Shown: piece after piece, positions 11,155 through 22,084 of the stretch
How positions within the stretch are numbered: the first letter of the stretch is position 1
Layout: each line of letters opens with the position of its first letter
Origin: Druceiella hillmani
Lineage: Eukaryota; Arthropoda; Insecta; Lepidoptera; Hepialidae
DNA length: 64,000 nucleotides
NCBI GenBank assembly: GCA_039881145.1
Contig: JAYKKI010000004.1
Coordinates: 49,345,501 to 49,409,500 of the forward strand
Reading direction: 5' to 3'
Made by a program: the position numbers and the translations under genes
The notes under the pieces: generated by a model
What the model saw: the letters and a program-made list of their open reading frames with translations, nothing else
What the model was told of the DNA's origin: nothing
The model's database searches: none

Positions 11155-11824
11155 ACATATAGATATTAGAATGTTGCTTCCTGAATTTAATTTATTTCAT
11201 TATAAAAAAACGTAAAATAAAAAAGGATAACATTCAGCACTACTTTCAAAGTCCATGACAATTTTATTCTTTTTATTTGTGTTGACTTGTTTTAAAACTA
11301 CACAAAAACAATAACTAACAACTCTAAACATAGTTCTTCGTTTTTCTTTATATTTTTGTTTTAGCTGTTTTCATATTAAAAAGAAATGACGTGTCCCCAC
11401 AAAAATATTTGGTAAAGTGGTACAAAGCTTTTAACGTCTCTGTTAACCTTTTTATATCTATTATATTTATTGTTATACATATATAAACATGCACGTATAT
11501 ATTTAAATCAACAAATTACAAATCCAGAACAATTATTTAAGGCAAAACGTTTGACTTTTTTTTAAGACATCTATATTGAATATATTATTTATTTCTAGGA
11601 TTGTTGGCTTACCTGTATTTCCTTAAATGAAACCGCTATATTTGGTGCCTATGTAGATATATAGTGGAGTTAATTGAATAATCTTGTATCTATGTACTTT
11701 TCACCGAATATAATTAACTGACTGATTTCTAAAACAGATATAAATTATTTCTCGTGCCACTATTACCATGCTAACATATATTACACTACATATATTGATA
11801 TATAAAATTATATTCCTTCCAGTA
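11151..11824. other. No recognisable feature
   Basis: AT-rich; no repeats shared with the window and no structured motif. Confidence 0.4.
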
Positions 11825-12112
11825 GGAATAAATGCCCCCATATTTTTATACTCATCCGAGACTTGGATATTGCGAGAGCTGGAAAAGCGGAAAATAGATG
11901 CCCTAGAGATGTGGTGCTGGAGGAAAATGCTGGGAGTGTCATAAACATAATTTCATGCAAACACCTCCATACTTCAAAATCTCGGCATCACGCAGTGTCT
12001 ATCAACCCTAGTACAGTCTTGAATTTTGAAGTTCTTTGGCCATGTCTCGAGGCGAGACAATGACTCCATAGAATATTTGGTGATCTAGCGAAGGGTGGAA
12101 GGAAACATGGAA
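11825..12112 (+). pseudogene. RTE-like non-LTR retrotransposon, reverse-transcriptase C-terminal relic
   Basis: Reading from 11825, the translation runs through SSETWILRELEK and KIDALEMWCWRKMLGVS, then meets a stop at 11942-11944. After a frameshift, a second block from 12032 reads FFGHVSRRDNDSIEYLVI, then a stop, then RVEGN. The order SETW, ALEMWCWRKML, FFGHV(A/S)RRD, (K/R)VEG is characteristic of the region after the reverse transcriptase in RTE-clade endonuclease/reverse-transcriptase proteins, which are abundant in moths and butterflies. It once encoded target-primed copying of its own RNA into the genome. Only about 95 codons remain, with at least two stops and one frameshift. The uninterrupted frame at 11863-12063 is the wrong frame for most of it. 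No upstream catalytic YxDD block is visible. Confidence 0.8.
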
Positions 12113-12585
12113 ATCAAAATGTAATATTTAAAAAAAATTACCTTATAGACTTGCATTTTATATTCGATGTAAGCTAAAACACAATTATGAGTTTGTTTTT
12201 TTAATAAATTTAAATGATAAAAGGCTGTAACAGACATCTAGATAGACAACGCAGAGAACTCATAGATATCCCATTTATGTCGATTTCAATCCAAAACCTT
12301 AAAAAATATATGGAGCTACTTGTTAAATATTTTTAAGTTGGTGAAAGTCTAAACTGACCTTCATAATTCATTTCTAACGAATTTATCTTCCTTGCTTTTC
12401 GTAGTTTGGCTATAAACATATTATATACATTTCAACAAAAACCACGATAAACAAATTAAGTGAAATAATTTTTACGTATATCTGAAACAGACTGAATTCT
12501 GTACATGGTAAATATTTTAAAAATATTGATTGATTTAGCTTATTGAATGATAATAGAAACCAAAAAATCTGTTTTTATAATTTTT
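12113..12585. other. No recognisable feature
   Basis: AT-rich DNA downstream of the RTE relic. It may include the decayed 3' UTR of that element, but I cannot delimit it. Confidence 0.4.
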
Positions 12586-12850
12586 CCTGTCTGTTAGTTT
12601 GTTCTTCATACACCCGAAATCTACCGGAAGGATTTTGATGAAATTTGGTATGGTAATAGCAGATGCCCTCAATCACTACATAGCATGTTTTATTTAGATA
12701 GTATAGTTAAAAAAAAACTAACTTGGTCAATAATATAATGCTGGTACTGACAATGCCATCTATTAGGCTTTTAGTAAACTTTATGCTCTTGTAGTTCTGA
12801 GGAAAAAAAATTATTATGAAGTCACGGGCATAGTTAGTACGTTAATAAAA
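12586..12850 (+). mobile_element. Fragment of a lepidopteran RTE-type dispersed repeat
   Basis: Contains the familiar phrases TCTGTTAGTTTGTTCTTC, CGGAAGGATTTTGATGAAAT and TTTGGTATGGTAATAGCAGA, followed by AATGCCATCTATTAGG. I know this style of sequence from untranslated parts of lepidopteran retroelements and their non-autonomous relatives. No coding remains. Boundaries are approximate. Confidence 0.55.
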
Positions 12851-13514
12851 TATTAGTTGTTGAGACCGAAAAACATTGGTTACTTTAATCTTAAACATAT
12901 AACTGTCGAAACTAACCATAGACTATATAGAATGGAATAAGATAATAATAATTAATTAGATCGCAGGTTACAACCGCCATATAACTTTTATGTTAGAAAG
13001 CCAAAAATAAAATCGACATAACTATCAAATAAAATGAAAACGTAGAAAAATTTACTTTCATAACTCCGATGGAACTTTACCCATCTCAATACTGTTAGCG
13101 AGCACCATTAAATTGATTCATCTACGTCACTTATGCACATTAACAGTCGGTTATATAAAATTAAATGTCATAATTAACGAACACTTAAATTTCAATTAGG
13201 AATGACTGCGATTATAAAGAGACGCGCGTCAGCCGAAAGTGGTTTCTCAATCGATAATTAAAGTGATATTATGGAAAGTACAAAAGTCCAAATGTCGAAT
13301 GTTAATTAATAAAATATAAGTTTATTAATATGTGTATGTGTCATATTGGCTGATTGGTCAATTGATATAAAACGAGTCGATGATATGAATGATTAATAAA
13401 AAGAGAGATTTCGGCTTTCATGAGACATAACGACCAGCCTCTAGGACAACCAATTTATATCAAGTGTGTCCTGTGATGTTTTGCAGTAGTAACTAAAGAA
13501 TAATATTCTTATTA
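12851..13514. other. No recognisable feature
   Basis: AT-rich; the short frames are AT noise. Confidence 0.4.
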
Positions 13515-13985
13515 GTTTTTACCCTCGGCTTCGCTCGTGTTGTTATAGTTACAAACTAGTAGGGAGAAATTAAAACATGCAGCGCTATTTAGAATGATTG
13601 ATACTAAGTCTTTAATTTCGTGAAAATAAATACTTAGTATCAAAATTTCTTTTAATCCTTCTAAATAAAAAGATAACGAAAACAATAATATTTCTCTTTA
13701 TATTATAGATTAAAAAGAGTGACCCGGTTGCTCTTTTATAATATTACGTTATAGTTTCAAAGAAAGCATCTGTTGCCACGTAGCGACCTTGCTTCATTAT
13801 TAAATTTGTATACTTTTTAAGTTTCAAACAAGATTTTTTCCAAATAAGTAAGATTTTTCAAAATAAAAAGTAAACCATATTATTCTCTAAACCATAAACT
13901 ATATTTATATAAGATAAATAATGTCAGTCTATTATTTATTATGACGCGAAACAAGGACAAACATAGACGATTTTGCAAAATTGTT
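13515..13985 (+). mobile_element. RTE-type non-autonomous repeat family E, copy 1
   Basis: Opens with TTTTTACCCTCGGCTTCGCT and continues AAATTAAAACATGCAGCGC, CGGTTGCTCTTTTATAAT and ATAAAAAGTAAACC. It closes with TGACGCGAAACAAGGACAAA. The same order is seen at 16290-16905. The opening and the GGACAAAC tail are typical of lepidopteran RTE-derived elements. No protein remains. Confidence 0.65.
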
Positions 13986-14249
13986 AAATACAACATGTTA
14001 AATACAACATTTATAATATCAGTTTCGATTAGAATGATTACAGTCATATACAACATAAACTATGTTAACGTACAGAAATATGTAACATTGAAATAGAACT
14101 GCTTGAGTATAATAATAATTAAAACCAAGAGGAAATTGTTAGAAAAACACTCAAAATTTAATCTGTATGTTTGGAATTTTCATAAGGATTAATTACACAC
14201 ACTTGTACAAATTTGATTCGAATCGTCTTCTGTATTAAATGATAATTTT

Positions 14250-14769
14250 ACACAAACATTTTATAGCAATGGTCTTCTCATTTCAGTTTGTGCTTGTTTT
14301 ACGATATTCTGCATTATTTTTGACTGTCCTAAATTAATAAACATTCCTCACCTCTGCACTTACTAACGAAACGTGCACACTGGAAATAAACTAAGTGTCT
14401 AGAAGATAAATAATTATATTCTTATCCATTACATTTGTATACGACGTAATCTTTGTTAGAGTACAAAAAGTACATAGCACTAAAATATGACAATTTTGGT
14501 ATAATAGCAATCAAAACCTACAGAAACCGAAATAGCCTGAAATATAGAGAAAATTTCATTAATCTTTAGTAACTTTTCAAAAGCATTAACCCATCTGCAA
14601 ATCCTGTTCATATAGGTTTCCGTGTTTGTTGATTAATTATTCGACACAAAAACTTTATACAAATCATCCACCCGTTTCAATCTGTGTTTGTTTTATAACG
14701 TAATGCGCTATTGTTGCCTGGACCAGCTTAATAAACATTTATCGCATCCAAACTCACTTACGAAGCTAA
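14250..14769 (+). repeat. Diverged direct duplication, spacing 394
   Basis: Positions 14250-14375 resemble 14644-14769. ACACAAACATTTTATA pairs with ACACAAAAACTTTATA, TTTGTGCTTGTTTTA with CTGTGTTTGTTTTA, and AATAAACATT plus ACTTAC recur. Both anchor pairs give the same spacing of 394 bases, so this is an old duplication rather than chance. Confidence 0.6.
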
Positions 14770-15141
14770 AATTTGTATTTATTTAACGAAACTTCCTCAA
14801 CGTGCCGAAAATAAAACCGACATACACTTCAAAAGTTGCATTTGTCCTTCTTTCAACCTATTAACCTCCATTAACTTAAAATTACATTCGTTCTTCCTTT
14901 AGCCTATTTTCGATTAACCTCCATTAACTCACACTATTCGAGCGGGCCAAGCGTAACGGCCGGAACCGACACTAATTCGAAACAACGACTAATGACGAAA
15001 ACTTATCGAAAGCGAAACCGCGTACTTGATTGCTTCTTATAATATCTCGCTTATGCAAAATTACATCTATATTTCCTTTAGAGATCTTACATTAGAACAG
15101 CTCGCGATAGGAAGTACTCACTAATTAAAACGTTAACGCAG
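14770..15141. other. No gene; small GC-elevated patch at 14935-15010
   Basis: TTAACCTCCATTAACT occurs twice (about 14865 and 14912). A close variant, ATTGACCTCTATTA, precedes the GC island at 19985. The patch itself (GAGCGGGCCAAGCGTAACGG) is single-copy and non-coding in all frames I checked. Confidence 0.4.
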
Positions 15142-15351
15142 TTTAATATATTTGACGTTAATTTTGTAGATATTCATGATTCACAATTAAATGAAACTAC
15201 GTGATGTAATATTATTTCTACTTTCTTTAAGTTCTCTACCACGACCTAGGTTTCGTTGTATTACAACATCTTCAGGTGGGCTATTAGCAAAGATTAACTC
15301 TTAGAAACATCCAACAGCATTTATATGTGTCAAGTACAACAGCGGAAACCT

Positions 15352-15619
15352 AGTTTGTGTGGGTTTTCCCACTGCTTATGTTAGTGAGTTTATTGTAGGG
15401 TGTAAGTTTTATTATATTTCCAAGAGTTATACGATATACCAGTATTTTAGTGAGGGTAATAAATTCAATTGTTGTTATTATATGAGGTTGTACAATGCAA
15501 ATATTCTGGTTTTACATACACCAGTGTATAAATATATCACCGAGAATAACTTCCATTTTATTTTATTACATACACCAGAACATTTGCATTGTATAACCTC
15601 ATATAATAAGAACAATTGA
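15352..15619 (+). other. Open frame in the left cargo arm of the foldback element
   Basis: The + frame reads VGFPTAYVSEFIVG, then CKFYYISKSYTIYQYF, then NKFNCCYYMRLYNAN and on through the spacer to a stop after about 86 residues. It has no ATG at the obvious start, and I do not recognise the sequence. Its mirror in the right arm reads almost the same peptide on the minus strand. It could be a captured gene fragment or an accident of the palindrome; I lean to accident or a decayed fragment. Confidence 0.25.
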
Positions 15620-15800
15620 ATTTATTAGCCTCACTAAAATATTGGTATATCGTATAACTCTCGGAAATATAATAAAACTTACACCGCTCCCCTACAATAA
15701 ACTGACTAACATAAGCACTGGGAAAACCCACACAAACTAGGTTTCCGCTATTGTACTTGAAACATATAAATGCTAATAGCCACCTGAAGATGTAATACAA
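15558..15800 (-). other. Mirror open frame in the right cargo arm of the foldback element
   Basis: The minus-strand frame of about 80 residues contains VGFPSAYVSQFIVG, KFYYISESYTIYQYF and NKFNCSYYMRLYNAN. It differs from the left-arm frame at several residues (T/S, E/Q, K/E, G/A, C/S) and has two extra residues near FIVGERCKF, where the left arm has FIVGCKF. The frame stays open despite these differences. Product unknown. Confidence 0.25.
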
Positions 15801-15874
15801 CGAAACCTAGGTCGTGGTAAAGAACTTAAAGAAAGTAGAAATAATACTATATCACGTAGTTTCATTTAATTGTG

Positions 15875-16289
15875 GTTAACGCACTGAACCACACTTTACT
15901 GATTTACGATCGTAGTTATTATTGTTTAGTAATACAAATACTTTAACCTAGACACTTAATGTTATATAGACATTACAAAAGCGGTAAGCTTTTAAAAAAC
16001 CGATACCACGGACTGTACTTTATAACAAATTGAAAATATACTTGTAGTTTTGCCAAGTAGATAAGACTGAAATGTATGTTTCAATATCTACCAGAATATG
16101 TTATTGATTTAATAAATATGTGTCAATAGGTAATATGTGTCACTAGTTGAGTTTCGTATGGTACTAATGCACAAGAAACTCCGAAAATGATACTAAAAAC
16201 TCTAGAACCCTTTTTTTAAAAGTTAGATCTCATTCCTGCTCATTTTCATGTACTTGCATAAAAATGGTCAAGAATGAGAACCCAAACTT
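15875..16289. other. No recognisable feature
   Basis: AT-rich, between the giant foldback element and the second family E copy. Confidence 0.4.
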
Positions 16290-16903
16290 ATAGGGCTAAA
16301 TTAAAGCACGCAACGCCATCTAGAATGAGTAAGGTAATTTAAATAATAAGCCTTTATCTTCATGACTTTATAATGCAAATGGCAGTGAAATTAAAATCTA
16401 AAATGAAATTATAATCACTTCTTTAATCCTATATGTTAGTCTCTCCTTAATCCTGTATTTTACTTCCTTTAATCCTTAAAATTTTCCTCTAAAATATACA
16501 TTAAAGGAAGTGATTCTTTTGCTTCTTTAAATTGCATATGTAGCGTTATCGTATATCTACGTTATAGGGTATATCTACGTTAATTAATTGCTTCGTTGTG
16601 AAGTGAAAGAAATATAGAAAAATATACTTTGACATTATGTAATATTAAAATGTAACATTTCAAAAATCATGCGGATCCGTTGCTCTTTTACGGCATTGCT
16701 TAGTTTTTAATTAATTTAAGAAATTTTTCAATTCAAATAGAATTTTTCCCAAAGAAATGAGGTTTATTGGGATAAAAAGTAACCTATATAATTTGCTGAA
16801 TTATCGACTCTCTCTGTACAAAAAATTACATTGATCCATTGCTCTATTGTGACGTAAAAAACGGACAAACAAACACACTTTCGTATTTCATAATATTATT
16901 TAG

Positions 16904-16905
<2 letters not shown>
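16290..16905 (+). mobile_element. RTE-type non-autonomous repeat family E, copy 2
   Basis: Runs from AAATTAAAGCACGCAACGCC through GGATCCGTTGCTCTTTTACG and GGGATAAAAAGTAACCTAT. It ends with ACAAACAAACACACTTTCG and ATAATATTA, a typical 3' end of lepidopteran RTE-derived repeats. A 19-bp tandem duplication around GTATATCTACGTTA lies at 16550-16582. The element abuts a TA microsatellite, as such tails often do. Confidence 0.65.

Positions 16906-16950
<45 letters not shown>
16906..16950. repeat. TA microsatellite
   Basis: Alternating TA directly after the tail of family E copy 2. It may have grown from the tail of the retroelement. Confidence 0.95.
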
Positions 16951-16955
<5 letters not shown>

Positions 16956-18834
16956 TATTACACGCATCAATTCGAGAGGATTAGTCTTATTTTGACTAAA
17001 AAAATAGTCTAGTCTTATTTTGATAAATAAATTGATTTATCAAATTTTGCAATATGTAAAGTTTTTTCATTCTTTAAATTTTTAATTTAAAAATAAGAAA
17101 ATACAATTATAAATAAAGAATCGATTCCATTTAATTTATTTTTTTGGCATAAAATTTTATGATTTCTTTTGCGTACATCTTAAATACGCCATTTTAATGA
17201 ACATCACAATCGAATGAAAAACAAAAAACCAACTGTTCGTATTTGTTTGTTTGTCACCATGCGTATCCGTTTCCTTTTTTTCTTAATGTTTTGAATAATG
17301 CTTAAAATTAAAAGTAATAATAAAAACTATATCCAGGAAAAGTTCATCTTGGTGCAAGCTACTGGAGAAGACTAAGTTCCACCGTGAACTGCTGCGCCAT
17401 TGCTGAAAAAGGAAGATTAATGATCAATTCGGAAAAGATTTTCATAATTGCAATTTTTTATTATTATATCGACGTAATTTTCACAAGTATGAGAGCTTAG
17501 AACAACGATCGTGTGTTTGTGATTTGAATTTACTTTCAATAAAAATGTTATGAGGTATCTTGGGAAATCATATATCTTCGGACATGTGTCTGTGGAACAT
17601 GAAAAAACTATTCTGGCACCAAAAAATTAATTTCCTATAAAATTTAATTTAATAAAAATGATAAAATCCAGGATATTCACTATAATTTTCCTGTAATTTT
17701 CAAGTAATATTTTACCAACCTGTTATGTTCATGATTTTTGTTTCAGTAGTTTCGGAAATAAAGGGTTGGGAGGGGGGGTGTGTTTAAGTGCTCTATTTTC
17801 GCATATTATTCAGAATATCGTATTAAATATGCAATTTAAAATTATGAAACAACTATTTTATATTTCTCATAGGAAGCTTTTTCAAATGATGAAATCAAAA
17901 TTAAAATGATTTTTTGTATCAATATTATAAACCAGTTACCAGTGTAGTTGTTAACCAGTGCAAAATATATGTTGGTTAATAAGATGTCGATGATGATGAT
18001 AAATTACAAATTTCTACATCGTTACGGAAAAAATCCACTATGACAGATGGAGAGATAGACAGACACTTGAATAATCTTATAAGATACATTGAAATACTAA
18101 ATTTGTTTGCTGGATAAAATCAGTTCTCCAGTTTTATTCTGCAGAAATCATGCCGTTTTTAAGCAAATTTTTAAATCATACTTTAAAAATTAGCTTAAAT
18201 GTTATAATTCTAATCACAGGCTATATTTAACAATATTTCATGAAGATCAGTCGAGCTGTTCAGAAGTCACGAACGTTCAATCACATCCCATAGTATTAAT
18301 GATCCACAACATGCGTGTTATTCTATTATACGAACTCCATATATATGCTAAATGTTGCAGAAATTCGTTGCAGAGTTATTAGTTAACAAACAAAAACAAA
18401 CAATTTCACATTTGTAATATTAGTTAGGATATTGTTTTTCATTTAATCATTCGCTTTTCATTTTGGGAATGACAAATTAAACAACGACATTCCAAATAAT
18501 GGCGCCGCGTAATATTAATACGATAGAGTAGATCGATATTCGAACTTAATTACCAATGTCGATAGAATTAATAAACTTAATTACCAATATCGATAGAATT
18601 TAAGCGAAACATATTTTGTTTCATTTTATACTGTCTATGTTTCTCTTTTATTTCACAAAATTGGCCTCGTGTTACAGAAATAGAATATATATAGTTTTTA
18701 AAGCTTATATTTTAATACGTTTTTATTAGGTCCACTTGTATATATTTAATGGAATCTGCAAAAATAATTTTTATATAATAATTTTATAAGCACTTCTAAT
18801 TGTTTTATCATCACAAAATTTGGCAATTTTTAGC
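16951..18834. other. AT-rich stretch with minor repeats
   Basis: At 17185-17280 a reversed piece of a GGACAAAC-type retroelement tail may be present (TTTGTTTGTTTGTCACC, GCGTATCCGTTTCC). A 31-bp tandem pair (ACTTAATTACCAAT.TCGATAGAATT) lies at 18543-18604. No coding frame is seen. Confidence 0.45.
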
Positions 18835-19165
18835 TACTTCTGATAACAATACAATAATTTCATAAAATTTAAAAAAAATATTAGTCTTAAAACAAAAAAA
18901 AATACTAAAAATTAACGAAACTTTTAAATTACATTTTCACAAACTTCCAGATGTTAGAATTATTTACAATTTTGCACACGTATCAAAAAACAATGACAAT
19001 ATAATAATTTTCTAAAATGAAAGATTTTTTTTAAAGAAAGACGTCCGAATTATTTAAAACTTTACACACGTATCAACAACTGATGACGATTCAATAATTT
19101 CATAGAATTAAAAAAATTACAGTCTTAGAACAAAAATAAGAGACTAAAAAATCAAAATAAGTAAC
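18835..19165 (+). repeat. Overlapping diverged duplications, dispersed family
   Basis: CAATAATTTCATAAAATTT, CAGTCTTAGAACAAAAA-like words and GAATTATTTA.AA.TTTGCACACGTATCAA each recur two or three times here at irregular spacing. A further copy lies at 49855-49970 (CTTCCAGACGTCCGAATTAT, GCACACATATCAAGACCTGA). I know similar text from lepidopteran repeats. No coding. Confidence 0.55.
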
Positions 19166-19984
19166 TAGTTTAAAAAACTAAGTGACACGCTTTTACAAAA
19201 TACTGCACTAAGAAGCAAAAAATAATTATCGAACCTGTTTTCACTGCCTACTCAGCAAGGACTTTGTGTAAACCACAAAAAAACCGAAAAATTCCGATCA
19301 GAAAAGCGCCAAAAAATAAAATATAATTATGATTAAAATAACCAAAAATTATCTTCATAAACTCCCATATATTATGTTTTTAATATATTACGGATTGTTA
19401 ATAAAAAAATAACAATAATAGTAAAAATATAACGAAGCACGAATACTTTTCAGATATGATTACAAAATTAATATCAATCGTTTTGTGCCTATGTAGTCAT
19501 TGCCTAAATTAATTAAAACTAAACTGTCAATTCACATTGACATTTTCTCTGTGTTGTCAAAATGTGACACATACGACTTTTTCGCTCGTTTTACGTAGTC
19601 TTTTTCGCGTCCGCCTGCACTTTATGTGTTTTGTATGAATAAGTGAAAATTGTTTATCTATTTCTGCATCGAGTCTCAATCTGCATTTGGTTTCATCTTA
19701 CTATTCAAAGCGTTTCGTAGAAATGAAAAATAAATTGAGTTTTCATTAAAAATATATGATTTTTCATTTGTCTGATAAATGATTTAAATAAAACTTTTAA
19801 GGAATTTATTTTTTTCATTTTTTCTACCTATCAGTGACAATGTTATTCTTATTATCGCCTATCTTATTTAACACCTAGAACTAACACTAAGAGTATATAG
19901 ACTAGTGACGATCTCACTTAATTGTAGATCAGTGTCCCTAAACAGCTTAATAATAGTACTCAATCTTTAACCTATTTCGATTGA
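19166..19984. other. No recognisable feature
   Basis: AT-rich flank of the GC island that follows. Confidence 0.4.
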
Positions 19985-20190
19985 CCTCTATTACGAACGC
20001 TACTAACGTCGTCTTCCGTGCTCGCCGACCACGGTTTCTCAACATGTGGCGGCAGCAAGCGCCGGGGAATCCCGGCCACCGCCGGCTTACGCGGAACCGG
20101 GTGAAAGTGAAGGCGCCACTCGCACCGACCCGGACGCGGCGCCGCTTGCAACACCGCCGCCCGCGCACCGCCTCGTTATGAAATCGGTAA
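19985..20190. other. GC-rich island, candidate exon or CpG-type element
   Basis: The sequence switches abruptly to GC-rich between about 20005 and 20175, then back to AT-rich. All six directions have long open stretches, as expected in GC-rich DNA. The most protein-like frame runs from 20007 to a stop at 20205 on the + strand. It is 66 codons with no ATG at its start, rich in Pro, Ala and Glu (for example AAASAGESRPPPAYAEPGE), like a disordered protein segment. A GTAATT donor-like site follows at 20187. I see no convincing acceptor. Minus-strand frames at 19947-20168 and 19972-20154 are arginine-rich and less convincing. Not recognised. Confidence 0.3.
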
Positions 20191-20207
20191 TTGTGGATTG
20201 CTTGTAA

Positions 20208-21555
20208 ATTGGGTATATTACGGAGCGCGGCGTGTCGGCTAATTTGTTATGTAGACGTCATATCCTTTATTACCAGTTTAATAGAGCAATCCATAGAGCA
20301 ATTTCAATGTAGCAATCCATAATTATTAAAATAGCATCATGTTTTTTAAGGGCATATTTTTGATCCGTTCCCAATAAAACTGACCAAAGCCGCTGTGAAA
20401 TGAAACACGTTTAATATGTGAGAAATAACTCGATTAAAATAAAGAAAACATGAAATTAAAATATGTATAAACTAATTGACCAATAATATTAAGGAAAAAT
20501 GTGCACCCATTCGTTTAGAAAAATTAATAAAATGTTAGTGAAATTATGTGTGTGTGTGAGAAAGAGAGAGAGAGTTCCATACATTTTAGACATGGGTATT
20601 TGATGCCAAATGTCATTGAATAAATTACCTCTTAGACCACAGCAAATACCTAATATTTGTTATCGTGAAATTTCATCATTTTGTCTGATTATCCTTGAAA
20701 CTCTAAATGACTAGGAGTAGTTCAATAGAAGAAGTTTTGTAAAAAAAATTATGTAGCTAAAATAGAACCGATTTTGAAAACGAATTCACATCATTTCATC
20801 AACATTTTCAAACGCATAAATCTATTACAGTTTTTTATTTAGAATTTTTAATGGCTACAAAAAAATAATAAGAAACATGAATCACTTTTTTAATTTAAGT
20901 GTAATATTAGTTCTGTAGAAGGTAGAGTTTTAATTTTTCTCTCGAATTTAATACAAAAAACCTTATCTGATTGGCCTGAAATACCCGATCGACTGACTTT
21001 CATTTTCATACAGTTTAAGGTGTCCAGATGGCCATAGCATAAATATTATCTTTTTAGAGCAATAACTATACCTGAAAGGAGTCAAATAGGCTGGATGAAT
21101 ATTTGAGTTAATATTTTAAACCACTATAGCTATATAAAACAATGTGTAGCAGACAACATGATAAACTCCAAAAATGTTCCAAGATACAAAATTATTTCTT
21201 TTCAAAGACTCTCTCACTGGCAGTAAATTATTTTACTCCAGATCACGATTAGACGTTTTGCGGATTCCATCTAGTTTAAACTAAGAACTGTACATAGTAA
21301 TTTTAAGCTTAGTACTCAAAAAACTAATAAGTGTACAGACCGACAGACAAAAAAAGAAAAAGCTTCGTTTTCCTGTCTGTAGTGTATTTATAATCCTTTG
21401 AACCAATTACTTCGAAAATATCTTTAATATAAACAAAAGTATAATATGACTAATTATTATAAATTGTTCGTTAACGAGATTGGATCAATTGAGAATACAG
21501 TTAATAAATTCAGTATAATTTATTATAATAAAAAAGCGATTGGAACAATATGCAA
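20208..21555. other. No recognisable feature
   Basis: AT-rich. A short purine tract (GAGAAAGAGAGAGAGAG) lies near 20559-20575. No shared repeats or coding frame. Confidence 0.4.
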
Positions 21556-21559
21556 TCAT

Positions 21560-21600
21560 AGTACCATTACTGCCCGAGCAAAGCCGGGAACAGACAGCTA
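21560..21600 (-). mobile_element. Terminal tip of an RTE-type retroelement
   Basis: GCCCGAGCAAAGCCGGGAAC followed by AGACAGCTA is the reverse complement of the end phrase of many lepidopteran RTE-type repeats (TAGCTGTC...CGGCTTTGCTCGGGC). The adjoining body is not recognisable. Confidence 0.55.
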
Positions 21601-21950
21601 TTTAATAAATATGGAAATATAAAAACAACATCAGAAAACAGTATTTGATGATTAGATGCTTTTGTTCACTTTTACTATGTACTTTTAAAATCTGTTTTTT
21701 AAAGCGTTCATTTAAATTTATGCGTGACAAAAAGGCCGAAATAATACGTACGGAAAGAATTGAAAATATCTTTTGAAATAAATTTTCCGTGTTAAAAATT
21801 TTCTCCCGGTCCATCTTTTTTTTTAAAATGGTATCGATTCTTGTTAATTTTCAATTGTTCATAAATTTTCTGTTTTATTATGAGAAATTAAATGAAGTGT
21901 GAATCTAAAAACTATTATGATTGGCTCTAAACACATTGTTATATAGAAAT
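21601..21950. other. No recognisable feature
   Basis: The minus-strand frame at 21602-21814 (70 codons) is lysine/phenylalanine-rich AT noise. Confidence 0.4.

Positions 21951-22084
<134 letters not shown>

Larger units (their letters stand above)
15142..15874. mobile_element. Giant foldback element (family A with palindromic cargo)
   Basis: The left arm 15182-15509 and right arm 15575-15874 are reverse complements along almost their full length, separated by about 65 bases. Outer ends read CACAATTAAATGAAACTACG and CGTAGTTTCATTTAATTGTG. On the left side only, a further outer segment (AATATATTTGACGTTAATTT) is kept from 15142. The outer 115 bases of each arm are family A. The inner part (about 15290-15772) is found nowhere else in the window and is itself palindromic. 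Small copies have a bare palindrome at that point, so the cargo was probably inserted, duplicated and inverted, or lost from the others. No transposase is seen. Each cargo half has an open frame, described separately. Confidence 0.85.

Noticed and set aside
11863..12063. 66-codon + frame as a gene
   Set aside because: It is mainly the wrong frame of an RTE-like relic; the true conserved blocks lie in two other frames.
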